DNA from: CAVTJL01 sp963735065
Lineage (GTDB): Bacteria > Pseudomonadota > Alphaproteobacteria > Geminicoccales > Geminicoccaceae
Length of the DNA: 64,000 bases
Assembly (NCBI GenBank): GCA_963735065.1
Contig: CAVTJL010000007.1
Location: 124,001-188,000 of the forward strand
Direction: 5' to 3'
This document shows, piece after piece, positions 43,249 to 51,991 of the stretch; position 1 is the stretch's first letter; each line of letters opens with the position of its first letter. Below the pieces are notes generated by a model. The model did not search any database. It saw nothing but the letters and a program-made list of their open reading frames with translations, and had not been told where the DNA came from. Position numbers and translations under genes: made by a program.

Positions 43249-45251
43249 GCGAGGAGCCGCTGGTCGTCTTCACGCCGTCGGGCAAGCGGGGCCGCTTCTC
43301 GCGGGGCACGGGCCTCCTCGCCGCAGCCCGCAGGCTCGGGGTCGATGTCGACAGCGTATGCGGCGGGCGCGCCCTCTGCGGGCGCTGCCAGGTGACGGTG
43401 GCGGAGGGCAGCTTCGCCAAGCATGGCATCGCCAGCGCGGCGGATCACCTTTCGAGCCTCACCGATGTCGAGCAGCGCTACGCCGCGCGCAAAGGGCTGG
43501 CCGCAGGACGACGTCTCTCCTGCCAGGCCGTGATCGAGAACGACCTCGTCATCGACGTGCCGCCGGAGAGCCAGCTCCATAGGCAGGTGGTCCGCAAGCG
43601 AGCGGACGCCCGTCCCGTGGCTCTCGATCCGGTGCTGCGCCTCTACTATGTCGAGGTGGCCGAGCCCGACATGCACCGCGCCCGCGGCGACCTCGAGCGG
43701 CTCGCCGAGGCGCTGGCCCAGCAGTGGGGCCTTGCCGGGCTCACGGCCGAGCTGCAGGTCCTTCGGCATCTCCAGGCGGCACTGCGTCGAGGGGGCTGGG
43801 CGGTCACCGTGGCGGTGCATGCGGGCTCACGCATCGTCGGCGTCTGGCCCGGCTATCAGGGCGCTGTCTACGGCCTTGCGGTCGACATCGGCTCGACCAC
43901 GATCGCGGCACATCTGACGGACCTAACGAGCGGCGAGGTGAAGGCCTCGGCGGGCCTGATGAACCCGCAGATCCGCTTCGGCGAGGACCTGATGAGCCGG
44001 GTCTCCTACGTCATGATGAACCCCGGCGGCGAGGCCGAGATGACCCGGGCGGTGCGCGAGGCCCTGAGCAGCCTCGCGGACGAGGTGGCAAAGGAGGCCG
44101 GCATCGCGCCGGAGCTCGTGCTCGAGGTCGTGGTGGTGGGCAACCCCGTGATGCATCACCTCTTCCTCGGCATCGATCCGACCCAGCTCGGCATGGCGCC
44201 CTTCGCGCTCGCGGTCGACGGCGCCCTCGACCTGCCGGCCCGGGAGCTCGGCCTCGATACGCTGCATCCCGGCGCCAGGGTCTATGTGCTGCCCTGTATC
44301 GCGGGCCATGTGGGCGCGGACGCCGCCGGCGTGGTCCTGGCCCAGGGGCCGCATCTCAGCGAGGAGACGGTCCTTCTCGTCGACGTCGGCACCAATGCCG
44401 AGATCGTGCTGGGCAACCGCGAGCGGCTGCTCGCCTGCTCCTCGCCGACCGGCCCCGCCTTCGAGGGAGCCCAGATCAGCGCCGGCCAGCGCGCGGCACC
44501 GGGCGCCATCGAGCGCGTGCGGATCGACCGGGAGACGCTGGAGCCGCGCTTCAAGATCATCGGCTGTGATCTGTGGTCCGACGAGCCCGGCTTCGCGGAG
44601 GCCGCGGCCGAGACCGGCGTCACCGGCATCTGCGGATCGGGCATCATCGAGGTCGTGGCCGAGCTTTTCCTGGCCCAGATCGTCACGGCCGACGGCGTGA
44701 TCGACGGGCGTCTCGCGGGCCGCTCGCCGCGCATTGAGCCCGACGACCGCACATTCTCCTTCCTTCTCCATGAGGGCGAGCCCCGGATCCGCGTGACGCA
44801 GGGCGACATCCGGGCCATCCAGCTGGCCAAAGCCGCCCTCCACGCGGGCTGCCGCCTGCTCATGGACCGCATGGGCATCGAGCAGGTCGACCGGATCATG
44901 CTGGCGGGCGCTTTCGGCAGTCACATCGACCCGCTGCACGCCTTGGTTCTCGGCCTCGTTCCCGACTGCCCACCGGAGCGCGTTCACGGCGTCGGCAACG
45001 CCGCCGGCACAGGGGCCAGGATCGCGCTTCTGAGCGGCGCTGCCCGGCGCGAGATCGAGACGCTGGTCGACCGCATCGAGAAGGTGGAGACGGCGATCGA
45101 GCCCGAGTTCCAGCGCCACTTCGTCGAGGCCATGGCCTTCCCGCACAAGACCGCGCCCTACGCGGAGCTGGCCAAGGTCGTGGCGCTTCCGGCGCCGGCA
45201 CCACGCGCAACGACCGACCGCGACCGCCGCCGTCGGCGGGTGCCAGCGTGA
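43245..45251 (+). CDS. RamA-like corrinoid reactivation protein (2Fe-2S and ASKHA ATPase domains)
   Basis: A 668-residue protein that reduces inactive Co(II) corrinoid proteins back to Co(I) using ATP. The N-terminal plant-type ferredoxin domain carries Cys39, Cys45 and Cys48 in VCGGRALCGRCQV and Cys93 in LSCQAV. The ASKHA ATPase core shows AVDIGSTTIAAHLTDL, DVGTNAEIVLGNRE and AGAFGSHIDPLHALVLGL, typical of COG3894/RACo-like proteins. It overlaps the upstream gene as ATGA. It is the natural partner of the corrinoid protein at the start of the module. The tail after residue 630 is short and variable. Confidence 0.87.
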   Translation: MSEEPLVVFTPSGKRGRFSRGTGLLAAARRLGVDVDSVCGGRALCGRCQVTVAEGSFAKHGIASAADHLSSLTDVEQRYAARKGLAAGRRLSCQAVIENDLVIDVPPESQLHRQVVRKRADARPVALDPVLRLYYVEVAEPDMHRARGDLERLAEALAQQWGLAGLTAELQVLRHLQAALRRGGWAVTVAVHAGSRIVGVWPGYQGAVYGLAVDIGSTTIAAHLTDLTSGEVKASAGLMNPQIRFGEDLMSRVSYVMMNPGGEAEMTRAVREALSSLADEVAKEAGIAPELVLEVVVVGNPVMHHLFLGIDPTQLGMAPFALAVDGALDLPARELGLDTLHPGARVYVLPCIAGHVGADAAGVVLAQGPHLSEETVLLVDVGTNAEIVLGNRERLLACSSPTGPAFEGAQISAGQRAAPGAIERVRIDRETLEPRFKIIGCDLWSDEPGFAEAAAETGVTGICGSGIIEVVAELFLAQIVTADGVIDGRLAGRSPRIEPDDRTFSFLLHEGEPRIRVTQGDIRAIQLAKAALHAGCRLLMDRMGIEQVDRIMLAGAFGSHIDPLHALVLGLVPDCPPERVHGVGNAAGTGARIALLSGAARREIETLVDRIEKVETAIEPEFQRHFVEAMAFPHKTAPYAELAKVVALPAPAPRATTDRDRRRRRVPA

Positions 45252-45339
45252 TCACCGCCTTGCCGGAGGACGGCAGGAGCGGCCCGAGAGCGAGGCCCTC
45301 CGCATCCGGGCGAGCAGGCGGACGAGCGGAGCCGGCCCG

Positions 45340-45660
45340 ATGAGCTGGCTTGCCCTTCTTGTCGCGGGGCTGTTCGAGGTCGGCTGGGCCGTCGGGCTCA
45401 AATACACCGCGGGCTTCACCCGACCCCTGCCTTCCCTCCTCACCGTGCTCTCGATGGCGGCCAGCCTCGGCCTGCTCGGCCTCGCGCTCAAGAATCTCCC
45501 GCTCGGCACCGCCTACGCCGTCTGGACGGGTCTGGGGACCGTTGGCACGGTCATCGTCGGCATCCTGCTGCTCGGCGAGAGCGCCAGCCTTCCACGGCTG
45601 GGCTGCGTCGCCCTCATCCTCGCCGGCATCATCGGCCTGAAGCTCGTCACGCCGACCTGA
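45340..45660 (+). CDS. Small multidrug resistance family exporter, SugE/Gdx type
   Basis: A 106-residue protein with four membrane spans. The first helix reads LLVAGLFEVGWAVGLKYT, with the essential Glu and the SugE-type EVGWAVGLKY, and the third reads GTAYAVWTGLGTVGTVIVG, with the conserved Trp. These fit the Gdx branch that exports guanidinium with proton exchange. I looked for a guanidine riboswitch in the 88 bases upstream and found none. It sits alone after the RamA-like gene, with its ribosome site in GCGGAG. Confidence 0.85.
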   Translation: MSWLALLVAGLFEVGWAVGLKYTAGFTRPLPSLLTVLSMAASLGLLGLALKNLPLGTAYAVWTGLGTVGTVIVGILLLGESASLPRLGCVALILAGIIGLKLVTPT

Positions 45661-45873
45661 GGGTGCCTTCCGCCCGGCAGCATAGCGTCCCGAATCAGAG
45701 CCTCGCGGGCACCGCCACCGGGCCGCCGTGAGGTGGCCGCGCCGCCCCCTGCCCCTTCACCGGAGGCTTGCGGCCCTCGCTTCGCCCTTCCCTCCCTGGC
45801 CGCTTGTCCTTAGAGCCGTTCCATAGGGTAGACGAAGGCGGTCGGCGCATCGCCTCGAGGAGGCCTTTGGCCC

Positions 45874-46866
45874 ATGCAGATCTGTATCTTCGGCGCCGGT
45901 GCCATCGGCGGCTATCTGGCTGCGCGCCTTGCCCGAGCAGGCAGGCCGGTCTCGATCGTCGCCCGAGGAGCGCACCTGCATGCCATCCTCTCGAACGGGC
46001 TCAGACTGGAGACACCGGACGAGAGCTTCGTGGTGCATCCGCGGGCGAGCGACGATCCGAGCGTGCTTGGGCCTCAGGACCTCGTGATCGTCACGACGAA
46101 GACCACCGCTCTTCCGGCCGTCGCGCGCTCGATATCCCCCCTTCTCGGTCCCGATACCTCGGTGGCGTTCGCCCAGAACGGCGTGTTCTGGTGGTACGGC
46201 GCAGGCTTCGTCCCCAACGGCCAGGCGCTCGACCTCGCACGACTGGACCCGGATGAGAGCCTGCATCGGCTGATCGGTCCCGAGCGCAGCCTCGGGATGA
46301 TCGTCTATTCGCCCAACGAGGTGAGCGAGCCCGGCGTCATCCGCAATGAGGGCACAAGAAACAGGTTCGTGCTCGGGGAGCCCGTGGCAGGCGGTACGGC
46401 TCGCGCGGAGGCAGCCCGCAGCATGCTTTCCGACGCAGGCTTTGAGATCGAGGTCACGCCACAGATCCGAACCGCAATGTGGCAGAAGCTGCTCCGCAAC
46501 ATCGGCAGCGGGCCGCTGGCGGTGCTGGGCGAATGCCGTTCCAGCGACATCGTCGCGGATCCGGCGACGGCCACGATCAACCGCCGGCTGGCCGAGGAGG
46601 CGGCAGCCGTGGCAGCCGCGCATGGCTTCGACGATCTCGGCATCGACCTCGATGCGCTGTCGAGGCCCGGCAGCCGGCCCGTCCACAAGCCCTCTATCCT
46701 GCAGGACCTCGAGCGCGGCCGGCCCATGGAGATCCATAGCATGGTGACGATCGTGCAGGACCTCGCCCGCGCCAGCGGGGTGCCCACGCCGACGCTCGAC
46801 ACCCTACTCCCGCTCATGGTGCTGAAAGCGCGGGAAGCGGGGTGCTATCCGCCGCCCGAGGGCTGA
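45874..46866 (+). CDS. Ketopantoate reductase family protein (ApbA/PanE-like)
   Basis: A 330-residue NADP-dependent reductase. It opens with ICIFGAGAIGGYLAARLARAG, the dinucleotide-binding fold. The middle has QDLVIVTTKTTALPAVA, where the Lys corresponds to the conserved position, and MWQKLLRNIGSGPLAVL with the catalytic Lys. SVLHD-like KPSILQDLERGRPMEIHSM near the end is a family signature for binding of the substrate carboxylate. PanE makes pantoate for coenzyme A, but many paralogues exist and no pan genes are nearby. It is therefore not named panE with confidence. It starts with ATG 45874 after GGAGG. Confidence 0.82.
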   Translation: MQICIFGAGAIGGYLAARLARAGRPVSIVARGAHLHAILSNGLRLETPDESFVVHPRASDDPSVLGPQDLVIVTTKTTALPAVARSISPLLGPDTSVAFAQNGVFWWYGAGFVPNGQALDLARLDPDESLHRLIGPERSLGMIVYSPNEVSEPGVIRNEGTRNRFVLGEPVAGGTARAEAARSMLSDAGFEIEVTPQIRTAMWQKLLRNIGSGPLAVLGECRSSDIVADPATATINRRLAEEAAAVAAAHGFDDLGIDLDALSRPGSRPVHKPSILQDLERGRPMEIHSMVTIVQDLARASGVPTPTLDTLLPLMVLKAREAGCYPPPEG

Positions 46867-46887
46867 CCGACCTGCCCGCCTTCCGGC

Positions 46888-47658
46888 TCAGCGCATCCCG
46901 GCGGCCAGCGCCTTCTCGGCCGTTCCGTCGGCTTGTGCCTGGGCCAGCCACTTGTCGACGGCGGCCTTGAGGGCGGGATCCTTCGTCATCCAGTAGGCCT
47001 TGTCGAAGTGGTTGAAGGGCTCCTTGACGTCGGCCGCGCAGAGCACGCCCTGATGCCGGTGCACCTGGAGCTCCACCTCGGCCCCGTCCGTCACCATCAC
47101 ATCGGCGTCGCCGGCGGCGATCTCGTCGAAGATCTTGGTGTTGTCCGGGAAGACCTCGACATGGGCGTCCTTGAAGTTGGCGTCCGCGAAGCGCTGGTTC
47201 GTGCCGCCCGGGTTGACGATCACACGCACGCCCGGCTCGTCGATCGCCTCGATGGAGACATAGCGCTCCTTGTCGGCGCAGCGCACGATCGGCCGCTTCC
47301 CGTCGGTCGAGACCACGCTCGAGAAATCGCCCTTCTCGGCACGGTCGGGCGTCACCGTGATGCCGCCCATGGCGACGTCGAACTTGTCCGCGGTGAGATC
47401 GGTGGCGAGACCTTTCCAGGTGGTCGGCACGATCTCGAGCTTCACGCCCAGGTCCTTGGCCAGCGACTGGGCCATCACGACGTCGGCGCCATAGAAGGTG
47501 CCATCCGCGTTGCGGCCCGAATAGGGCAGATAGTCGCCCGTGAGACCCACCCTGAGCACGCCTTCCTGCTCGATCTCGGCGAGCGGCGCTGCATAGAGCG
47601 GCGAGGAGACGAGGACGAGCGCGGCCGCGCCGACCGCCGTGCGACAGATGACATGCAT
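46888..47658 (-). CDS. pheC: Cyclohexadienyl dehydratase-like periplasmic protein (PheC type)
   Basis: A 256-residue secreted protein with the fold of a small solute-binding protein. After a signal peptide (VGAAALVLVSSPLYA) it reads EGVLRVGLTGDYLPYSG, FDVAMGGITVTPDRAE, PGVRVIVNPGGTNQRFADAN and DADVMVTDGAEVELQ, closely following PheC, which converts prephenate or arogenate to phenylpyruvate or phenylalanine in the periplasm. The conserved NPGGTN and TD-x-x-E residues of the active site are kept. It could instead be an amino-acid binding protein, but no permease gene adjoins it. It is transcribed alone. Confidence 0.75.
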   Translation of the reverse strand: MHVICRTAVGAAALVLVSSPLYAAPLAEIEQEGVLRVGLTGDYLPYSGRNADGTFYGADVVMAQSLAKDLGVKLEIVPTTWKGLATDLTADKFDVAMGGITVTPDRAEKGDFSSVVSTDGKRPIVRCADKERYVSIEAIDEPGVRVIVNPGGTNQRFADANFKDAHVEVFPDNTKIFDEIAAGDADVMVTDGAEVELQVHRHQGVLCAADVKEPFNHFDKAYWMTKDPALKAAVDKWLAQAQADGTAEKALAAGMR

Positions 47659-47742
47659 GAGCGACCTCCCGTGATCGACGATGCTTGCTTGGGCTGCTGA
47701 GGTCAGGCCTCCGTGCTCGCCTGCCCGCTCACCTGCCTTCTC

Positions 47743-48702
47743 TCATACCGATGACGAGGTGGTGGAATCCAGCGCGGGATCCACCGGCGTAGCGCCATAG
47801 CCGAAGGGCGGCCTCGGCCGGGCGCGCATGAAGGCCTCGATCTCGGCCTCCTCGGCCTCGCTCACATAGTCGCGCCAACCGCCGACCTTGCCGCGCCGCG
47901 TCTTGAAGGACTGCGGGTTGTCGGCGCTGCCGGGCTTCATGCGGCGGCCGAGGAAGCCCTTCGAGCCCTGCTCCTCCAGACGCCTCATGTTATCGAGCGA
48001 GCCGAAGGCGACGGCCTCGGCGATCTCCTCGTCCTTGGGGTTCTGCTGCATGAACTCGAGGACGCGACGAAGCTCGCGGGCGGCGTCGGCGCGCATGTCC
48101 TCGTAGCGCACGACCAGGAGATCACGGACCTGGGACCGGCCCGCTTCCCAGATCTCCAAGAAGTCGACGACCCTGGGCAGCAGGCCGCCCTCGGCTCGCA
48201 TCAGGAAATCGAAGACGGAGAGATCCTCTGCCGCCGGGTAGTCGTTCAGCACCTTCTTCCAGGGCCGCATCCGGAACCGCCACTGGAAATATTGCGAGAC
48301 GGCGACGTCGCGCGGGTCGCGGACGAGCAGAACGACGCGCGCATCCTTGAAGGGCGCCACGCTCCGCCATGCGCCCGTGTAATCGCGCACATAGTTGCCG
48401 TGGCTGAAATAGACCTTGGGCGCCCTGGCGTCGCGCTTGTGGAGATTGTCGAACTCCAGCATGGCCGAGGCAGGCAGGCCCAGCCGTACCTGGAGGAAGC
48501 GCGAGAGCATCACGCGCAACCAGGTCCGCCCGCTCTTGCCGAAGGAGACGCAGACCATGTCGGCGGCCTCGATGCGCCGCATCTCCTCCCGGCCCCTCAG
48601 CCAGCGGTCGAGACGCTTGCGCCGTTCGGCGGGCAGGAAGAAGGCGCCGGAGACGAGGGCCTCGCGCGCCGCATCGCGCAACAGGGCCGCGGTCAGCTCC
48701 AT
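47743..48702 (-). CDS. Sulfotransferase domain protein
   Basis: A 319-residue cytoplasmic protein of the sulfotransferase superfamily, which transfers sulfate from PAPS to a hydroxyl or amine. The 5'-phosphosulfate loop is VSFGKSGRTWLRVMLSRFL near residue 52. The 3'-phosphate site is LVRDPRDVAVSQYFQW around residue 130, and VVRYEDMRADAARELRRVL follows. The acceptor cannot be predicted; glycolipids and capsule sugars are common choices in this class. It lies alone between the PheC-like gene and an aminotransferase-like gene, all on the minus strand but with gaps near 80 bases. Confidence 0.83.
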   Translation of the reverse strand: MELTAALLRDAAREALVSGAFFLPAERRKRLDRWLRGREEMRRIEAADMVCVSFGKSGRTWLRVMLSRFLQVRLGLPASAMLEFDNLHKRDARAPKVYFSHGNYVRDYTGAWRSVAPFKDARVVLLVRDPRDVAVSQYFQWRFRMRPWKKVLNDYPAAEDLSVFDFLMRAEGGLLPRVVDFLEIWEAGRSQVRDLLVVRYEDMRADAARELRRVLEFMQQNPKDEEIAEAVAFGSLDNMRRLEEQGSKGFLGRRMKPGSADNPQSFKTRRGKVGGWRDYVSEAEEAEIEAFMRARPRPPFGYGATPVDPALDSTTSSSV

Positions 48703-48784
48703 CGGCGCATCCCATCGGGTGTCATGAGCCCGGATGTCGCCCGGAATGCCGGTCCGGTCAACCGCCGCGAGGCCAGCGCAGGCG

Positions 48785-50122
48785 CTAGTCGAGCGTCGCG
48801 AGGCCGGCGGCCAGAATGTCCAGCGCCTGGTCCAGCTCCTCGGTCGGGATGGTGAGCGGCGGACAGAGCGTCACGACATTGCCGCCGCCGAGCTTGAAGC
48901 TGAGACCACGGGCAAGACAGGCATACATGAGCCTGTCGGCCTCCTCGACCGCCGGCGCGCCGTCCGGCCGCCGCAGCTCGAGGCCCAGCATCAGGCCCAT
49001 GCCCCTGGCCTCGGCCGCGAGCGGAGAGCGGTCCTTCAGCGCCTCGAGCTGCCCCAGCGCCCGAGCACCAAGCTCCATCGCCCTGGCACAGAGCCCGTCC
49101 TCCTCGATCACGTCGAGCGTGGCCAGCGCGGCAGCGCAGCCGACCGAGCTTTTCTCATGGGTGTAGTGGCCGAGCGCCCGGTCGGGAGCCACGTCGAGCG
49201 CCTCACCCGCGATCATCGCGGCCATCGGCCAGATGCCGCCACCCAGCCCCTTGCCGATGACGAGGATGTCCGGCACGGCACCCACCTGCTCGCAAGCGAA
49301 CATGGTGCCGGTGCGGCCGAGGCAGCTCGGGATCTCGTCGAAGACGAGGAGGACGCCATGCCGGTCGCAGATCTCCCGCACCCGGCGCCAGTAGCCGGGA
49401 GGCGGCGGCTCGACCGTGGTCCAGCGCATGGGCTCGGCAATCAGGGCGCCGAAGTCACCCTCGCGCCCGAGAACATAGTCGATATAGTCGGTGCAGCCGG
49501 TGTGCTCGGCATCGGTGCAGCCGAAGCGGCAGCGCCCCCGGGTCGGCGGCGGGACATGCTCGGTACCCGATAGAAGCGGACCCACGCCCTGCCGGAACAG
49601 AGCCTCGCCGCCGATCGAGATGGCATCGAGCGAGGCGCCGTGGAAGCTGTCCCACATCGAGAGCGTCTTGTGCCGACCCGTGGCGTAGCGCACGAGCTTG
49701 AGGGCCATGCCGATGGCGGCTGTGCCGGATGGAGCCAGCAGAATCTTCGAGAGATTGCCCGGCGTAAGGTCAGCCAGCCGTTGGCCGAGCTCGATCGCCG
49801 CGCGGTTGGTGAAGCGGCGCGGCGAGAAAGGCAGGGCATCGAGCTGCTTCTTTATGGCCTCGACCACCCGCGGGTGCCCGAAGCCCACCTGATGAACGCT
49901 GTTGCCGTGAAAATCCAGGAGCCTTCGACCCTGCGCGTCGACGAGCCAGGCACCTTCGGCCCGCTCGACGACATCGAGGCAAGGGGTGGAAAGCGACTGG
50001 CGCAGGAAGACCTGCTCGTCCTGATCGAGCAGCGCTCGCGTGGCGTCGTCGAGCTCGTCCCGCCTCCAGGCCTCGCGGCCGGGCGAGCTGTTGATGTCGC
50101 CCTCGGCGCGTTCCCCGCTCAT
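48785..50122 (-). CDS. Class III PLP-dependent aminotransferase family protein with cysteine cluster
   Basis: A 445-residue class III PLP enzyme. PLP-site features are SMWDSFHGASLDAIS, LVFDEIPSCLGRTGTMFA and the lysine in VIGKGLGGG (Lys291); HYTHEKSSVGCAAALATLD is also present. Between the two halves is an unusual cysteine segment, CRFGCTDAEHTGC, with Cys198, Cys202 and Cys210, followed by DYIDYVLGREGDFGALI. This looks like the subgroup in which PbfA (hydroxy-aminoethylphosphonate ammonia-lyase) was found, but no phosphonate genes are in the window, so that name is not used. ATG 50122 follows GGGGGCGG; the frame is open to 50173. Confidence 0.78.
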   Translation of the reverse strand: MSGERAEGDINSSPGREAWRRDELDDATRALLDQDEQVFLRQSLSTPCLDVVERAEGAWLVDAQGRRLLDFHGNSVHQVGFGHPRVVEAIKKQLDALPFSPRRFTNRAAIELGQRLADLTPGNLSKILLAPSGTAAIGMALKLVRYATGRHKTLSMWDSFHGASLDAISIGGEALFRQGVGPLLSGTEHVPPPTRGRCRFGCTDAEHTGCTDYIDYVLGREGDFGALIAEPMRWTTVEPPPPGYWRRVREICDRHGVLLVFDEIPSCLGRTGTMFACEQVGAVPDILVIGKGLGGGIWPMAAMIAGEALDVAPDRALGHYTHEKSSVGCAAALATLDVIEEDGLCARAMELGARALGQLEALKDRSPLAAEARGMGLMLGLELRRPDGAPAVEEADRLMYACLARGLSFKLGGGNVVTLCPPLTIPTEELDQALDILAAGLATLD

Positions 50123-50241
50123 CGGTCCGCCCCCGACAGCGGCTCCAGCATCGCGCAAGCACGAGGATCGCAAGGCATCGGTGCCGCGTTGTAGGCTCGC
50201 GTCAACTCGGCCGTCTCGATCATGAGGAGTCCCGCCGCCCG

Positions 50242-50778
50242 ATGCCCTGGCACCTTCTGCCGTCGCCGCTGCGCGCGCGCAATCCCCAGACGCTCGCTGG
50301 CCGCGCCACGGGGCTCGCTCATCTGATCGGGCCGCTCCTGCTCGTCACCCTCATCCTCCTGCCAGTGGGCTGGTGGCTGCCGCTCGTGCGCACGCGCATC
50401 TTCTTTTTCGACCGTAGCGAGATCTCGATCCTGGGCGGCGTCAGCATCCTCTGGGGCACCGACCGCGTTCTCTGCCTGCTGGTCGTGCTGTTCTCGATGG
50501 TGGCGCCGGTCGCGAAGGCCTTCTCGGGCCTCTGGCTCTGGTACCGCGTGCCGATCCATGGCGCAGCCCGCTGGATCACGGCGCTCTCGATCCTCTCCAA
50601 GATCTCGATGGCCGAGGTCTTTCTCGTCGCCGTCGTCGTGGTGGGCTTCAAGGGCATAGGCCTCGGCACGATCACGGTGGCGAGCGGCTTTTATCTGTTC
50701 GCGGCCGTGGTGGTAGGATCGCTGGCGCTCTCGCTGCTGAGCGGCATGGAGCTCCGCCGCGCCCAGAGCCGGGCATAG
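50242..50778 (+). CDS. Paraquat-inducible protein A (PqiA) domain membrane protein
   Basis: A 178-residue membrane protein with four hydrophobic segments, one PqiA-type unit. The characteristic features are LPLVRTRIFFFDRSEISILGG near residue 47 and APVAKAFSGLWLWYR, then SILSKISMAEVFLVAVVVVG, which includes the conserved Ser-Lys-Met pattern. PqiA proteins work with MCE-domain proteins in lipid transport between membranes, though no pqiB gene is here. The end of the gene overlaps the end of the convergent RNA methyltransferase gene by 88 bases. Confidence 0.8.
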   Translation: MPWHLLPSPLRARNPQTLAGRATGLAHLIGPLLLVTLILLPVGWWLPLVRTRIFFFDRSEISILGGVSILWGTDRVLCLLVVLFSMVAPVAKAFSGLWLWYRVPIHGAARWITALSILSKISMAEVFLVAVVVVGFKGIGLGTITVASGFYLFAAVVVGSLALSLLSGMELRRAQSRA

Positions 50779-51503
50779 GCGACAACGGCCACCGCGGTGG
50801 CGAGATTGAGGCTGGAGACGCCGGGCCGCATGGGCAGCGCCACCCGTATGGCAGCCCGACGCAGCAGCACCGGATCGAGCCCGTCCCTCTCGCTGCCGAA
50901 AGCAAGAATCGCGTTGTCGGGCAAGGTCTCGGGCTGCAGCGGCACACCTTCGGGATCGACGGCCACGAGCGGGCGCGTCGAGGCCGGCAGCGTCTCGACC
51001 TGCAGCACCGGCAACGCGAAGTGAAGCCCAGCAGCCCCACGGACGGCCGAGGCGTGCCAGGGGTCGTGCCGGCCGGTCGTCAGCACGCCGGCGAGCCCCG
51101 CTGCTGCCGCCACGCGGATCGCGGCACCGACATTGCCCAGATGGGCCGGCCGGTCCAGGACAAGCAGCGGCCCAGGGGTGCTCTCGAGCAAGAGCCGCAG
51201 ATCGGTGGTCGGCCGGCGGGCAAGCGCCAGAATGCCCGTCGGCGGCGGCTGCACAGAGGCCGCCTTCAGGGCGTCCGGCCCGACCTCGACCAGGAGGGCC
51301 GCCAGGCGATCCTCGAGATCGGGTGCCAGGCGCCGGGCAAGGTCGAGGGCCGCGTGCCGGTCGGCACAGAGCGCCAGCTCGACGCTCGCGCCGAAGCGCA
51401 GCGCGTGCTTCAAGGCGTGGAAGCCCTCGAGCACGACCCAACCGGGATCGCGATAGCCCGCCCGCAGCCTTGCGGCGGCGGCTCTTGGTCCTCCAGCGGT
51501 CAC
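50691..51503 (-). CDS. TrmH/SpoU family RNA 2'-O-methyltransferase
   Basis: A 270-residue SPOUT enzyme using SAM to methylate a ribose in tRNA or rRNA. The three motifs are VLDRPAHLGNVGAAIRVAA (motif 1), FGSERDGLD (motif 2) and LPMRPGVSSLNLATAVAV (motif 3), forming the deep-knot SAM site. The first third is a small RNA-binding region. The target base is unknown. Its last 88 bases overlap the end of the PqiA gene on the other strand, and the tail after ARLWARRSSM is variable, so the true end may be earlier than 50691 in relatives. Confidence 0.82.
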   Translation of the reverse strand: MTAGGPRAAAARLRAGYRDPGWVVLEGFHALKHALRFGASVELALCADRHAALDLARRLAPDLEDRLAALLVEVGPDALKAASVQPPPTGILALARRPTTDLRLLLESTPGPLLVLDRPAHLGNVGAAIRVAAAAGLAGVLTTGRHDPWHASAVRGAAGLHFALPVLQVETLPASTRPLVAVDPEGVPLQPETLPDNAILAFGSERDGLDPVLLRRAAIRVALPMRPGVSSLNLATAVAVVAYARLWARRSSMPLSSESASDPTTTAANR

Positions 51504-51592
51504 GCGTATCCCCCCTGCAGCCTGCGGGCCTTCCCGACCTCGGGTGCTCTGCTACACTGCCGAGCAGATGACAAACGGATGGGAGGACGGCC

Positions 51593-51976
51593 GTGAAGAT
51601 GAAGGGGCTTGACCACGTCAACATTCGCACCCGGGACGTGAAGCGACTGGCCGACTGGTACGGCGAGATCCTGGGCTTCCACGCCGGTGCCCGACCGCCC
51701 TTCCCGTTCGGCGGCGCTTGGCTCTATTGCGGCGACCAGCCGATCGTCCATCTGGTCGAGGTTGCCGAGCAGCCCACGGGCGGCGAGCCCACGCTCGAGC
51801 ACTTCGCGATCGGCGCGGAGGGGCTGGACGAGTTCATCGCGCGGCTCGAGGAGCGGAAGGTCGAGTACAAGGCCAGCGTCGTTCCCGGCTTCAACATCAC
51901 CCAGGTCAATCTCTGGGACCCCGATGGCAATCATCTGCACATCGACTTCCCGCCCTCCGAGACCCGCGCCCGCTGA
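51593..51976 (+). CDS. VOC family (glyoxalase/dioxygenase-like) protein
   Basis: A 127-residue protein of the vicinal oxygen chelate fold, with two beta-alpha-beta-beta-beta units. Potential metal ligands are His8 in GLDHVNIRT, His70 in LEHFAIGA, and Glu/His residues in NLWDPDGNHLHIDFPP near the end. Members include glyoxalase I, fosfomycin resistance proteins and extradiol dioxygenases, and none can be picked. It starts with GTG 51593 after GGGAGG. The stop is 15 bases from the end of the convergent kup gene. Confidence 0.78.
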   Translation: MKMKGLDHVNIRTRDVKRLADWYGEILGFHAGARPPFPFGGAWLYCGDQPIVHLVEVAEQPTGGEPTLEHFAIGAEGLDEFIARLEERKVEYKASVVPGFNITQVNLWDPDGNHLHIDFPPSETRAR

Positions 51977-51991
51977 GGGCCGAGCCTCCGC

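Noticed and set aside
45252..45339. Guanidine riboswitch before the SugE/Gdx gene, suggested by ACGG and ACGA motifs
   Set aside because: Bases flanking the two ACGR motifs do not pair as stems, so the guanidine-II layout is absent; the space is also too short for the guanidine-I class.
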